From Crocinitomix sp. (lineage in GTDB: Bacteria > Bacteroidota > Bacteroidia > Flavobacteriales_D > Crocinitomicaceae): DNA of 64,000 bases. The notes under the pieces were generated by a model, which was not told the origin of the DNA, ran no database searches, and saw only the letters and a program-made list of their open reading frames with translations. The stretch's first letter is position 1. Each line of letters starts with the position of its first letter. The stretch covers positions 1-64,000 of the forward strand of contig WTCE01000112.1 of the NCBI GenBank assembly GCA_013138735.1, written 5' to 3'. Shown piece by piece: positions 44,359 to 53,374 of this stretch. A program made the translations under genes and the position numbers.

Positions 44359-45105
44359 CTAATCCAGTAAACTACCGAATACTTTTTTCAATAAATCAGT
44401 CACTTGCGCAACAGGATCTTTTCGAATCTTTTTTTCTTCTTGCTTTACTAAATAAAACAGGCCAGAAATTCCTTTTTGTGTAACATACTCGTCCAAATCA
44501 GCAGTTACTTTGTCTTTACCGAATAAAGGTGCCCAGTTATTATAACGCGTCGCTATTGGGTTCCAATAGCTCGTTAATTTTACCGTTTCAATTGCATTGT
44601 GCACAACTGGTTTAAAAGCAGCCGTTAATGGTGAAGTAGTTTTATCCATTAAAAAAGTTGTTGCGGCTGAATCCGATCCTTTCAAAATTGAAAAACCGTC
44701 AGAAATACTCATATTCCTAATTGCATCAACAAAAATTGGTGCTGCTTTTTTAGAAGCTTCTTCAGCCGCACGGTTAAGAGTAAGTGTGATTTCGTCCACC
44801 TTTCCTTGTAAACCCCATTTAATAGCCTGGTCTTTCATTGCAACTGCACTTTCTGGAAAAGGAAGCTTAATAATGTCATTTTTGAAAAAACCGTCTGTAA
44901 GGCTCGCCTTACTTGCGCCATTTTTAATTCCAATTGTCAATGCCTCTTTTAATCCGGCTATTACTTCATCATTTGTGAGCGAAGGTGTAGTAACGCCTCC
45001 ATCTTCCCCACCATTGATTACTTCTCCGGCTACACTTTCTAATATATCACACTGTGTAAATGTTAACATACTGAGAAGTCCTAATACTATACTTAATTTT
45101 CTCAT
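44359..45105 (-). CDS. DUF4197 family lipoprotein
   Basis: The product of 248 residues starts MRKLSIVLGLLSMLTFTQC, a lipoprotein leader with lipobox FTQC. The DUF4197 domain fills the rest: EVIAGLKEALTIGIKNGASKAS, a GFFKNDIIKLPFPESA segment, YWNPIATRYNNWAPLFGK and the terminal DPVAQVTDLLKKVFGSLL. The family is common in Gram-negative bacteria and has no assigned function. A start at 45171 would add a long basic stretch before the leader and is unlikely. Confidence 0.88.
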   Translation of the reverse strand: MRKLSIVLGLLSMLTFTQCDILESVAGEVINGGEDGGVTTPSLTNDEVIAGLKEALTIGIKNGASKASLTDGFFKNDIIKLPFPESAVAMKDQAIKWGLQGKVDEITLTLNRAAEEASKKAAPIFVDAIRNMSISDGFSILKGSDSAATTFLMDKTTSPLTAAFKPVVHNAIETVKLTSYWNPIATRYNNWAPLFGKDKVTADLDEYVTQKGISGLFYLVKQEEKKIRKDPVAQVTDLLKKVFGSLLD

Positions 45106-45202
45106 CTTGATCCTTTCTTTATATTTGCTCAAACTTAATAATTTCTTTAAGTTTATCAAAAAGAATACCACGAATTAATTCATCCCAATTATATTACCAT
45201 AA

Positions 45203-46444
45203 ATGAACGCGATAATTATTACAATAGGAGACGAAATCCTTGTCGGACAAACCGTTGACACAAACTCGGCTCACATTGCAAGAGAACTTAACCTTCTTGG
45301 TATTTCAATAAAAGAAATTGTGAGTATTTCTGACACCGCCGAACATATTATTAAAACAGTAGACCAAGCCATTGGAAATTGTGACTTTTTAATTCTAACT
45401 GGCGGCTTAGGCCCAACCAATGACGATATTACTAAAAAAGTTTTAACCGATTACTTTAAAGATGAATTGGTCATGTATCCAGCTGTTTTAGAGCGGATCA
45501 AAAACTACTTTGTAAAATTTAACAAACCATTTTTAGAAGTGAATGGCCTGCAAGCCATGTTACCCAAAAAAGCAACAATACTGGAAAACGAATTAGGAAC
45601 AGCCAGTGGTATGTGGTTTAAAGAAAAGGGTTGCAATGTTTTGGCCATGCCAGGTGTACCCTATGAAATGAAAGGCTTATTGGATAAATTTACTGAAGCT
45701 ATTTCTAAAGAATACGCCGTAGGTGATTTTTACCATAGAACGGTACAGGTGATTGGCATTGGCGAATCATACTTGGCACAAATGTTAGAAAGTTGGGAAG
45801 CCAAAAATAGAGGCGAAGGAATTAGTGTATCCTATCTTCCCTCTGTTGGCACCTTAAAACTGCGACTAACAGGGACATTGGAACAAAAAGAAACAATTGA
45901 CCGCAGAATTCAGCACTTAATTGACACTTACAGTAAATATGTAATAGGCGGTGAGTTTGACACGATTGAAAAAGTGATTGGTGCATTACTTGTCAGAAAG
46001 CAGATGACATTAGGTACAATTGAAAGTTGTACAGGCGGAAGCATTGCCAAAAAAATTGTTTCCATTTCAGGCTCAAGTGCCTTCTATTTAGGATCGATTA
46101 TATCATATACCAATAAATTAAAGGAAGAGCTTGTAGGCGTTAAAAAGGCCACGTTAGTTGCAAATGGCGCAGTGTCTTCTGCCGTTGTGAAGGAAATGGC
46201 TGAAAATGGGCGCAAAAAATTAGGCATTGATTATTGCATAAGTGTATCTGGTATTGCGGGGCCAACTGGCGGAAGTGATGCAAAACCTGTTGGCACCATT
46301 TGGATTGGAATTGCCACTCCTACAGCAACCTATACGAAACTGTTTAATTTTGGATTGAATCGCAAAAGGAACATTCAAGGAACGGTGGTAGCTTCACTCA
46401 ATTTTTTAAGACTAATTTTAACCGATCAAATCGAGTCGGAGTAG
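45203..46444 (+). CDS. cinA: CinA family protein (competence/damage-inducible; nicotinamide-nucleotide amidohydrolase type)
   Basis: The 413-residue protein has the N-terminal MoCF-like COG1058 domain (IITIGDEILVGQTVDTNSAHIA, LTGGLGPTNDD) and the C-terminal CinA deamidase domain from about residue 255 (TIESCTGGSIAKKI, SVSGIAGPTGGS with catalytic-site Ser/Thr/Lys residues). CinA recycles nicotinamide mononucleotide to nicotinate mononucleotide. It precedes rpmB, an arrangement common in Bacteroidota. Confidence 0.95.
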   Translation: MNAIIITIGDEILVGQTVDTNSAHIARELNLLGISIKEIVSISDTAEHIIKTVDQAIGNCDFLILTGGLGPTNDDITKKVLTDYFKDELVMYPAVLERIKNYFVKFNKPFLEVNGLQAMLPKKATILENELGTASGMWFKEKGCNVLAMPGVPYEMKGLLDKFTEAISKEYAVGDFYHRTVQVIGIGESYLAQMLESWEAKNRGEGISVSYLPSVGTLKLRLTGTLEQKETIDRRIQHLIDTYSKYVIGGEFDTIEKVIGALLVRKQMTLGTIESCTGGSIAKKIVSISGSSAFYLGSIISYTNKLKEELVGVKKATLVANGAVSSAVVKEMAENGRKKLGIDYCISVSGIAGPTGGSDAKPVGTIWIGIATPTATYTKLFNFGLNRKRNIQGTVVASLNFLRLILTDQIESE

Positions 46445-46510
46445 AATTTTATAAAAAAAGATGGCGCAATTTATCCTCATTCAAAATTAAAGAATTATTT
46501 TTGCCTTTTA

Positions 46511-46542
46511 TTTGTAAAACCAGAAAATAATGAGTTACTTTG
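46511..46542 (+). promoter_or_regulatory. Promoter of rpmB (-33 TTTG, -7-like TTACTTTG)
   Basis: TTTG at 46511-46514 is 20 bp from TTACTTTG at 46535-46542, which differs from TAnnTTTG at one base. The rpmB ATG follows at 46582, leaving a leader of about 34 nt. Confidence 0.5.
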
Positions 46543-46581
46543 CACTCCATTTTTGGAAGTAGTGCAGTAAATATATAGAAA

Positions 46582-46818
46582 ATGTCAAAAATTTGTCAAT
46601 TAACAGGAAAGAAGGTAATGTCTGGGAACAACGTTTCTCACTCAAAAAGAAGAACTAAGAGAAAGTTCTTGCCGAACCTTATTACCAAGAAGTTTTATAT
46701 CCCTGAAGAAGATCGTCACGTAACACTTAAAATTAGTGCTTCGTCGTTAAGAACGGTTAATAAAATTGGAATCTCTGCTGCAATGAAAAAAGCAAAAGAA
46801 CAAGGGTTTTTAAAATAA
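46582..46818 (+). CDS. rpmB: 50S ribosomal protein L28
   Basis: The 78-residue protein starts [29 protein letters not shown], the L28 signature, and has the family's usual length for Bacteroidota. It is a large-subunit protein and is followed by rpmG after 21 bp. The operon has a recognisable promoter upstream. Confidence 0.97.
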   Translation: MSKICQLTGKKVMSGNNVSHSKRRTKRKFLPNLITKKFYIPEEDRHVTLKISASSLRTVNKIGISAAMKKAKEQGFLK

Positions 46819-46839
46819 TCTTTTTTAAAGAAATTAGAA

Positions 46840-47025
46840 ATGGCTAAAAGTAAAGGAAATAGAGTTCAAGTTATATTAGAGTGCACTGAGCACAAAGAAT
46901 CTGGAAAACCAGGTACATCTAGATATGTAACTACGAAGAATAGAAAAAACTCTCCAGACAGAATGGAATTGAAGAAATTCAACCCAATCTTAAAGAGAAT
47001 GACTGTTCACAAAGAAATTAAATAA
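46840..47025 (+). CDS. rpmG: 50S ribosomal protein L33
   Basis: The 61-residue protein ([42 protein letters not shown]) is a cysteine-poor L33 with no zinc-binding CxxC pairs. It is the second gene of the rpmB-rpmG-DUF4295 run. Confidence 0.97.
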   Translation: MAKSKGNRVQVILECTEHKESGKPGTSRYVTTKNRKNSPDRMELKKFNPILKRMTVHKEIK

Positions 47026-47123
47026 AATTAAGAATAACGATAAAAGATTATAGATCAAAGACTTTAAGGTTCATTCCTAATCCAGTCTTTTCTCTTGTAT
47101 CTTTCATCTAAAATCTAAACATC

Positions 47124-47273
47124 ATGGCTAAGAAAACAGTAGCATCATTGCAAACAGGTGGAGGTAAAGAGCACACAAAGTGTATCAAAATGTCCAAAAA
47201 TGAAAAAGGGTCGTATGGCTTCAAAACTGAGATTGTTCACAATGACAGGGTAAAAGATTGGTTTACCAAATAA
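47124..47273 (+). CDS. DUF4295 family small protein
   Basis: A 49-residue frame, MAKKTVASLQTGGGKEHTKC... to ...VKDWFTK, is too short for most gene finders but matches the DUF4295 family found behind rpmG in Bacteroidota. It is very basic. Its fixed place after two ribosomal protein genes suggests a ribosome-associated protein; that role is inferred from context. It lies 98 bp behind rpmG and 72 bp before ftsY. Confidence 0.88.
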   Translation: MAKKTVASLQTGGGKEHTKCIKMSKNEKGSYGFKTEIVHNDRVKDWFTK

Positions 47274-47334
47274 CCGATTTGAAAAAAATATTATAATCTT
47301 AACAGCTTCTTCCTTTACAGGGAGAAGCTTTTGT

Positions 47335-47342
47335 TATATTTG
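47335..47342 (+). promoter_or_regulatory. -7 promoter box TATATTTG for ftsY
   Basis: TATATTTG is an exact TAnnTTTG match only 3 bases before the ATG at 47346. Transcription would begin at or just inside the start codon, giving a leaderless mRNA. Confidence 0.5.
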
Positions 47343-47345
47343 ACT

Positions 47346-48299
47346 ATGGGAATTTTTGATTTTTTTTCTAAAGACAAAAAAGAGAGTCTTGATAAAGGAC
47401 TCGAAAAAACGAAACAAAGTTTCTTATCTAAACTAACGCGTACAGTTGTTGGAAAATCACGTGTTGATGATGAAGTTTTAGATGAGTTAGAAGAAGTACT
47501 AATTACATCTGACGTTGGTGTTGAAACAACCCTCAAAATTATTGAGCGGATTGAAGCACGCGTATCGAAAGACAAGTATGTTGGTACGGATGAATTAAAC
47601 GGCATTTTGAAACAAGAGATTGCTGCCTTGCTCGAAGAAAACAATACCAACGATTTACAAGATTTTGTAACGCCAAACGATACAGGCGAACCATATGTGA
47701 TTATGGTTGTAGGTGTTAATGGCGTTGGTAAAACAACCACCATTGGAAAATTGGCACATCAATTAAAAACCGCTGGTAAAAGCGTTGTATTAGGTGCGGC
47801 AGATACATTTAGAGCGGCCGCTGTGGATCAATTAATAATTTGGTCAGAACGCGTAGGTGTACCAATTGTACAACAAGGAATGGGTGCCGACCCTGCTTCG
47901 GTTGCCTTTGACACACTGCAATCAGCCAAAGCACAAGGTGCTGACATTGCAATTATTGATACTGCCGGAAGATTGCATAATAAGGTGAATTTGATGAACG
48001 AGTTAACCAAAATTAAAAACGTAATGGGTAAAATCATACCCGGAGCACCGCACGAAATTTTATTAGTATTGGATGGTTCAACTGGACAAAATGCATTTGA
48101 ACAAGCCAAACAATTTTCATTGTCAACTGAAATTAATGCGTTGGCTATTACAAAATTAGACGGAACAGCAAAAGGTGGCGTTGTAATCGGAATTTCAGAC
48201 CAAATGAAGGTGCCTGTTAAATACATTGGCGTTGGTGAAGGAATTGAAGACTTGCAAGTATTTAATAAAGCGGCATTTGTTGAATCTCTTTTCAATTGA
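47346..48299 (+). CDS. ftsY: Signal recognition particle receptor FtsY
   Basis: The 317-residue GTPase starts MGIFDFFSKDKKES and has a short acidic-free N-terminal region, the four-helix N domain and the G domain with GVNGVGKTTTIGKL, DTFRAAAVDQL, DTAGRL and TKLDGTAKGG. It docks ribosome-SRP complexes to the membrane for cotranslational export. I chose the ATG at 47346 because the TTG at 47331 would add five residues not seen in the family and precede the -7 box. Confidence 0.96.
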   Translation: MGIFDFFSKDKKESLDKGLEKTKQSFLSKLTRTVVGKSRVDDEVLDELEEVLITSDVGVETTLKIIERIEARVSKDKYVGTDELNGILKQEIAALLEENNTNDLQDFVTPNDTGEPYVIMVVGVNGVGKTTTIGKLAHQLKTAGKSVVLGAADTFRAAAVDQLIIWSERVGVPIVQQGMGADPASVAFDTLQSAKAQGADIAIIDTAGRLHNKVNLMNELTKIKNVMGKIIPGAPHEILLVLDGSTGQNAFEQAKQFSLSTEINALAITKLDGTAKGGVVIGISDQMKVPVKYIGVGEGIEDLQVFNKAAFVESLFN

Positions 48300-48300
48300 T

Positions 48301-48684
48301 ATGCGCTGGCTAATTCTCCTTTTCGTTTCTTTTCAGTTGGCCACAAGTTACGGTCAAAACACTGATTCTACGGCATGTTCTCAAATCAAAACTGGAGAGT
48401 TTTATGTCATCAATAAAGGTGATACCTGCTTTATTTCAAGAACCGCAGACCGTCAAACAGAAAAATGTAATGGTAGTGATTCCGAATACGAATTGATTGT
48501 TATTTGGTTATCAGAAAAAAAATATATCCTCCGAGACGTTCATTATAATCCCTCTACTAATCCACGTGTTATGCGTAAAGATGTGGTGATGACAATAATG
48601 AATAAAACGCTCGATTGGCACGTGGTAAACGTAAAAATTAAAGGGCAAAAAAACCGGTTAATGACCGTTTATTGCAATAAGTAA
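48301..48684 (+). CDS. Small secreted protein of unknown function
   Basis: The product of 127 residues starts MRWLILLFVSFQLATSYGQ, a signal peptide, directly behind the ftsY stop. The mature part has four cysteines (TACSQI, DTCFISR, EKCNG, VYCNK) that could form two disulfides, and short beta strands. No family recognised. It lies between ftsY and rimO with gaps of 1 and 5 bp, so it is probably in the same operon. Confidence 0.75.
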   Translation: MRWLILLFVSFQLATSYGQNTDSTACSQIKTGEFYVINKGDTCFISRTADRQTEKCNGSDSEYELIVIWLSEKKYILRDVHYNPSTNPRVMRKDVVMTIMNKTLDWHVVNVKIKGQKNRLMTVYCNK

Positions 48685-48689
48685 TTCGA

Positions 48690-50009
48690 ATGAAAACAAA
48701 GACTTTAAAAAAGAACAAGGTAAACGTTGTGACACTTGGATGTTCAAAAAATATTTTTGACTCTGAGATCATGATGGCACAATTGCAAGCCAATAAGTTT
48801 ACTGTTGAACATGAAGCGCAGCAAGATGATTCAGAAATTGTAATCATCAATACATGCGGTTTTATTGATAATGCTAAGCAAGAATCAATTGAAACAATTA
48901 TTCGTTATGCAGATGCAAAGGCGGCAGGTTTAGTTGAGAAAGTTTATGTCACCGGCTGTTTATCTGAGCGATATAAAGAAGAGTTGAAAGCTGATATCCC
49001 TGAAATTGACGGATATTTTGGAACACGCGATTTACCGCGTTTATTAAAGACCTTAAAAGCGGATTATAAAAAAGAGTTGGTTGGCGAACGCTTATTAACG
49101 ACACCGTCACACTACGCTTATTTTAAAATTGCGGAAGGTTGCGACCGTCCCTGTTCATTTTGTGCAATTCCGCTCATGCGCGGGAAACACGTTTCAACAC
49201 CAATTGATCAATTAGTGAACAATGCAAAGTCGTTGGCCGAGAAAGGTGTGAAAGAATTGATGCTAATTGCGCAAGATTTGACCTATTATGGGTTGGACAT
49301 TTATAAAAAGCGAAACTTAGCCGAGTTGTTAGATAAACTTTCTGATGTAAATGGAATTGATTGGATTCGCTTGCATTATGCATTCCCTTCAGGCTTCCCA
49401 ATGGATGTTTTGGATGTAATGAAAGGTCGTGAAAATGTTTGCAATTACTTAGATATGCCTTTACAGCATGGTTCGTCTGCAATGCTTAAAGCAATGAAAC
49501 GCGGAATTACAAGAGAAAAAACAGAAGATCTGATTGCAAAAATTAGAGATAAAGTACCGGGAATTGCCTTACGAACTACACTTATTGCTGGTTTTCCAGG
49601 TGAAACAGATGCTGATTTTCAAGAAATGTACGATTGGGTTGAAAAATCACGTTTCGAACGCCTTGGAATCTTCACCTATTCTCATGAAGAGAACACTTCG
49701 GCGTATGTCTTAGATGATAATGTGCCTGCTGAATTGAAACAAGAACGTGCAGATATCATTATGGATTTGCAAGCTGGAATCTCGCATGATCTGAATCAAG
49801 CTAAAATTGGCAAAACCTTTAAAGTGCTTATTGATAAAGCTGAAGGTGATTATTTTATTGGGCGAACAGAATTTGATTCTCCTGAAGTAGACAATGAGGT
49901 ATTGGTTAAGATTTCAGAAGAAAACCATGTTAGAATTGGTGATTTTGCAAATATCAAGATTGAGTCTGCTGATCATTATGATTTGTACGGTAATGTTGTT
50001 CTAGGTTAA
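48690..50009 (+). CDS. rimO: Ribosomal protein S12 methylthiotransferase RimO
   Basis: The 439-residue radical-SAM enzyme has an N-terminal UPF0004 domain with three cysteines (TLGCSKNIFDSE, INTCGF, VTGCLSE), the radical-SAM CDRPCSFCAIP motif and a C-terminal TRAM domain from about residue 370. It adds a methylthio group to Asp88 of ribosomal protein S12. The motif CSKNxxDSE separates it from MiaB. It ends the ribosome-related run. Confidence 0.96.
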   Translation: MKTKTLKKNKVNVVTLGCSKNIFDSEIMMAQLQANKFTVEHEAQQDDSEIVIINTCGFIDNAKQESIETIIRYADAKAAGLVEKVYVTGCLSERYKEELKADIPEIDGYFGTRDLPRLLKTLKADYKKELVGERLLTTPSHYAYFKIAEGCDRPCSFCAIPLMRGKHVSTPIDQLVNNAKSLAEKGVKELMLIAQDLTYYGLDIYKKRNLAELLDKLSDVNGIDWIRLHYAFPSGFPMDVLDVMKGRENVCNYLDMPLQHGSSAMLKAMKRGITREKTEDLIAKIRDKVPGIALRTTLIAGFPGETDADFQEMYDWVEKSRFERLGIFTYSHEENTSAYVLDDNVPAELKQERADIIMDLQAGISHDLNQAKIGKTFKVLIDKAEGDYFIGRTEFDSPEVDNEVLVKISEENHVRIGDFANIKIESADHYDLYGNVVLG

Positions 50010-50073
50010 ATCATAATTATAAAACCCCATCTTTCTCCAACTTAAAGAAGAATAGGCATCTATAAATGTGATA

Positions 50074-50400
50074 TTAGACTGTTCTAAAATCAAATTCATT
50101 CAATTCAATACTGAATTTAATGTTGGTTTTCAAAGCTTTAAAAACTTTCAATATTGTTTCAATGGTAACATTTTTTGCGTTTCGCTCTAGTTTAGATATT
50201 TGAGATTTTTGAACCCCAACTAAACTTCCTAATTGTTCTTGCGTTAATTTTCGCTCTTTGCGAACGGATTTTATTGTTTCACCGAGGATATCTAAGCTTA
50301 AATCAAACTCGTATTTATCACGCTCTTCGGACCCAACTTTACCAATATGTTTATCTTTCATTTGGTCAAGTGTCATTGACCTTATTTTTTTAGTTGCCAT
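50074..50400 (-). CDS. HigA-type XRE-family antitoxin
   Basis: The 108-residue protein carries a helix-turn-helix of XRE type (VRKERKLTQEQLGSLVGVQKSQISKLERNAKNVTIETILKVFKAL) at about residues 45-95, and an N-terminal part that probably binds the toxin. It is the second gene of a toxin-first pair, starting 6 bp behind the toxin stop, and should neutralise it and repress the operon. Confidence 0.9.
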   Translation of the reverse strand: MATKKIRSMTLDQMKDKHIGKVGSEERDKYEFDLSLDILGETIKSVRKERKLTQEQLGSLVGVQKSQISKLERNAKNVTIETILKVFKALKTNIKFSIELNEFDFRTV

Positions 50401-50406
50401 AATCTA

Positions 50407-50736
50407 TTATTTAAAATATTCAACTCTTATTTTCTTTGCCTTTTCTATTTCCACTTTTGGAACCTTACTCACTTTTTTAATGATTCCATGCGTTGTAATT
50501 ACTAAAGAATTACTTTCTCCAGTTTTATCCCAAAAGGCAAATAATCTATATTGAATTCCGCCATATTGAGTTCGAAATTCCCAAATATCATCATTCAACT
50601 TTTTGAATAATTTAGGATCAATAGTATATTTCGACTTGTCTAAATTGTAAAAGATTTTCCTTCTACTTTTTGCGTCAAGTTGCTCCACAAAATCAATTGC
50701 TTGATCAAGAAAAATGATATCGAATTTTGGGTTCAT
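50407..50736 (-). CDS. HigB/RelE-family mRNA-interferase-like toxin
   Basis: The 109-residue protein matches the phage-derived Gp49-like/HigB family: FLDQAIDFVEQLDAKSRRKIFYNLDK, then LFKKLNDDIWEFRTQYGGIQYRLFAFWDKTG. The last is the core strand with the Arg and Trp usual for the fold. It would cleave mRNA on the ribosome. Being the first gene of the pair, it follows the HigBA order, the reverse of most TA operons. A TATCTTTA -7-like box lies upstream on the minus strand. Confidence 0.9.
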   Translation of the reverse strand: MNPKFDIIFLDQAIDFVEQLDAKSRRKIFYNLDKSKYTIDPKLFKKLNDDIWEFRTQYGGIQYRLFAFWDKTGESNSLVITTHGIIKKVSKVPKVEIEKAKKIRVEYFK

Positions 50737-50913
50737 TATACAATTATTTCTTATTACTCTGATAAAGATACAATAAAAAGTTGACCTATAAGGACACTTT
50801 AGTCCAGTTTTTGAACAAATAAAGACGAATATTTAGAAAAGATGCAGAGATCATATTCAATTTTGGTTACAGTCGAATAGCAGCAGAACAAGAGATTTCA
50901 ATCAAAAAAAAAC

Positions 50914-51897
50914 CTACAACTCACTTAAGTCAATCCGATACACACCGTCTCCCCAAGTAAAAACGTGCAATATACTGTCGTTTTGAATCCACATATCAGT
51001 TGTGGTATCAAAAGCGATTCCTTCTATTTTTGTCCAGTTATAATCATTACGCATTAAATAACAACCTTGCCCCCAACTACCCGCTATCACATATTCTAAT
51101 TGCTCTATAACTACTACTTCATTCATTGTAATATTTGGAATGTTCTTCGTAATGAACCAATGCTCGCCACGATCATAACTAAAATAAAACACACCTGAAC
51201 TATCATTCGCGCCAGCAGCCCAAATTTTTGCAGAATTAACTGAGGAAATAGCCAAATCATAAAACATGATGCCATCATGCGTTAAAACAGATTGCCAAGA
51301 ACATCCTTGATCTATAGATCTTAAAACAGCTCCGCTAAATGACATAGCGTAAACTATTGAATCATTTTCTGGATCAATTTCAATTGACCAAGCACCAGTG
51401 CTTTTAATTATAGAATCTGCCGTGCAAGTAACCCAAGTATAGCCATTATCAAATGATTTGAGAATACCTTTATCCATTGTGACAGCATAGATTAATTGTG
51501 AATGTGGACTCACTTGAATAGAACGAATGTCTTGCGAAGGAAAGGCCAGTAACTTTTCCCAAGACTTGCCTTTATTCTCACTAATGAACAAGCCATTTTT
51601 CCATGTTCCAGCTAAATAAATATCGGCAGTAACTATTGCTACTGCTTGCACATCCTCAACATCAGGACTCAATGCTTTGCCTTTATTTAAAGCCGTCCAT
51701 TTTCCTTTATTATTCAAACCGTAAACACAACCACCCCCCTTTTTTTCTCCTTTTGTGCCTAAAAGACCACTATCCCCATCCACAACACTCGAACGAATAG
51801 TCAATCCTTTGAGTTGATGATCCACGGCTATGTTTTGACCACTTGCTGCAAAAATGATGAGAAAGGCACAAAAAAAGCTAAGAATTAATTTCATCAA
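50914..51897 (-). CDS. Secreted beta-propeller (BNR/sortilin-like repeat) protein
   Basis: The 327-residue protein has a signal peptide (MKLILSFFCAFLIIFAASGQ) and repeated units with the Asp-box/BNR pattern S.D.G.TW (SENKGKSWEKL, SFDNGYTWVTC, SIDQGCSWQSV, SYDRGEHWFIT). This predicts a six- or seven-bladed propeller facing the periplasm or cell surface. No catalytic residues of sialidases are obvious. It overlaps the upstream membrane-protein gene by 4 bp. Confidence 0.82.
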   Translation of the reverse strand: MMKLILSFFCAFLIIFAASGQNIAVDHQLKGLTIRSSVVDGDSGLLGTKGEKKGGGCVYGLNNKGKWTALNKGKALSPDVEDVQAVAIVTADIYLAGTWKNGLFISENKGKSWEKLLAFPSQDIRSIQVSPHSQLIYAVTMDKGILKSFDNGYTWVTCTADSIIKSTGAWSIEIDPENDSIVYAMSFSGAVLRSIDQGCSWQSVLTHDGIMFYDLAISSVNSAKIWAAGANDSSGVFYFSYDRGEHWFITKNIPNITMNEVVVIEQLEYVIAGSWGQGCYLMRNDYNWTKIEGIAFDTTTDMWIQNDSILHVFTWGDGVYRIDLSEL

Positions 51898-52649
51898 TCT
51901 AATTTTTTATCATCTTGATCTGTTACGTCTTCAACATCAGTAACATCTTCATAATCTACAAAACCATCATCCGTTTGCTGTTGTTCTCTAAATTGCTCGA
52001 ATGGATTTGACCCCGCCCCTGCTTGTCCACCAAACTTAAAGCCACCTGTTTTTGGTCTATTAATTGGCTGACCGGTAAGTATACTACCAATAACATTTGC
52101 CGCGCGAATAAGCATGTTTATTAAAAAGAAAAAGGCGATTGCAGAAAAAATCCACCCCAAAATAGGAGCATTATAAATGCTATGGATACTGGCTGTAAAC
52201 CAATTTACAATTCCATTATCTACAATGAAAGGGTATTGTAAGCACACAATAAAAGCAACAATTGAACCGCTAAATATATAGCCATCAATTTTTGGATTAA
52301 CGGGAGGAACCAATAACGCCACCAGTTTATGTTGAGAGAATTGCCCAATTGTAGGACGGTTTTGGAATTTACCCATAAAGTAGAGCGCCATAACAGCTAT
52401 CCCAAGAATCATATTCGAAGTTGCCACACTTGTATTATCACCAGACTCCTGTGTATTTAGTATATAATTGGCCACCACCGAAACAAGCAATACATATTTA
52501 ATTACTAGCAATACTAAAAAGTGAATTGGTTTTAAACCAACATTCAATCGACCCGTGATGAAGTTTAACAAAATCATGAACAAACCCCAGATAAAACCAA
52601 AAATCGAAAAGGCAATTCCAAGTCCAAAAATAAAATTCAATACTTCCAT
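51894..52649 (-). CDS. Integral membrane protein of unknown function
   Basis: The product of 251 residues has about six hydrophobic segments (FGLGIAFSIFGFIWGLFMILL, VLLVIKYVLLVSVVANYIL, MILGIAVMALYFMGKF, GSIVAFIVCLQYPFIV, APILGWIFSAIAFFFLINML). A hydrophilic glycine- and acid-rich tail follows (EQFREQQQTDDGFVDYEDVTDVEDVTDQDD). No family recognised. The ATG at 52649 is preferred over a TTG at 52664. The gene is coupled to the propeller gene by a 4-bp overlap. Confidence 0.75.
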   Translation of the reverse strand: MEVLNFIFGLGIAFSIFGFIWGLFMILLNFITGRLNVGLKPIHFLVLLVIKYVLLVSVVANYILNTQESGDNTSVATSNMILGIAVMALYFMGKFQNRPTIGQFSQHKLVALLVPPVNPKIDGYIFSGSIVAFIVCLQYPFIVDNGIVNWFTASIHSIYNAPILGWIFSAIAFFFLINMLIRAANVIGSILTGQPINRPKTGGFKFGGQAGAGSNPFEQFREQQQTDDGFVDYEDVTDVEDVTDQDDKKLD

Positions 52650-52760
52650 AATTAATAAGGGCAATATATAACACCCGATTTAGTAGGATCAATTAACATG
52701 CAAAAGCAATTTTAAATAAAAAATACTGCCAAAATTTACCTTTTGCTGCCATGCTGACAT

Positions 52761-53267
52761 TTATAATTTTGTTTTTACCTTACTCCAGAGTTTAATCTGC
52801 CAATTGGTATAACCTGTTGCTACATGGTTTCCATTAACATCATGCAGTAATATTTCGCATTTAATATAAATAGAATCGCTCCCTTCAAGCGGGTCATAAA
52901 TATTCGTTTTCATCCAATCTGTATCCGCCTTAAATTCTGCATGGATATCCGCTTTCGCTTGATAATGATACTTCATTTCTAAAGACTCCATAATCAAACG
53001 GTATTTTTTACTACCCAATTTTGTGAGTAACATAAAACCTGACGAAAACTCGGCTGCTGTTGCCATTCCACAAGCATGCACTCCCTTAATATGATTGAAA
53101 TTCTTACGCTTATAAGGAATAATGGTTTTTACAGAATCATCATTAATTTCAAGAATTTTAATTTTATGTGGCCGGTTAAAAGGAATTACATAGCCTAATC
53201 CTAAATTCAATTTGAAGAGTCCAAATTTAGAGGTCTTCGCTGCATTTACATATTTCTCAAAATCCAT
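52761..53267 (-). CDS. DUF4442 / hotdog-fold thioesterase-like protein
   Basis: The 168-residue protein matches the DUF4442 group of hotdog-fold proteins: NRPHKIKILEINDDSVKTIIPYKRKNFNHIKGVHACGMATAAEFSSGFMLL, followed by strands around LEMKYHYQAKADIHAEF. Hotdog proteins of this group are thought to hydrolyse acyl-CoA thioesters, and the His in HIKGVHACG is near the expected active site. It is divergent from the S46 peptidase. Confidence 0.88.
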   Translation of the reverse strand: MDFEKYVNAAKTSKFGLFKLNLGLGYVIPFNRPHKIKILEINDDSVKTIIPYKRKNFNHIKGVHACGMATAAEFSSGFMLLTKLGSKKYRLIMESLEMKYHYQAKADIHAEFKADTDWMKTNIYDPLEGSDSIYIKCEILLHDVNGNHVATGYTNWQIKLWSKVKTKL

Positions 53268-53339
53268 TTACGGTTTGCTTTTAAATACTGATAATTTCTA
53301 AAAACATAAATTTCGACATTCTTCTTCATAAAACAATAT

Positions 53340-53347
53340 TATCTTTG
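53340..53347 (+). promoter_or_regulatory. -7 promoter box TATCTTTG for the S46 peptidase
   Basis: TATCTTTG is an exact TAnnTTTG match 27 bp before the ATG at 53375. The in-frame TTG at 53345 lies inside the box and is not a plausible start. Confidence 0.6.
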
Positions 53348-53374
53348 CTTACATATCAAAAAATCATCTTTTTA

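Noticed and set aside
44597-45178. Open frame of about 190 codons opposite the DUF4197 gene
   Set aside because: The minus-strand gene has a lipobox, a known domain and a terminator; the plus-strand frame has none of these.
47828-48346. Open frame antisense to the ftsY GTPase domain
   Set aside because: It mirrors conserved G motifs and has no independent support.
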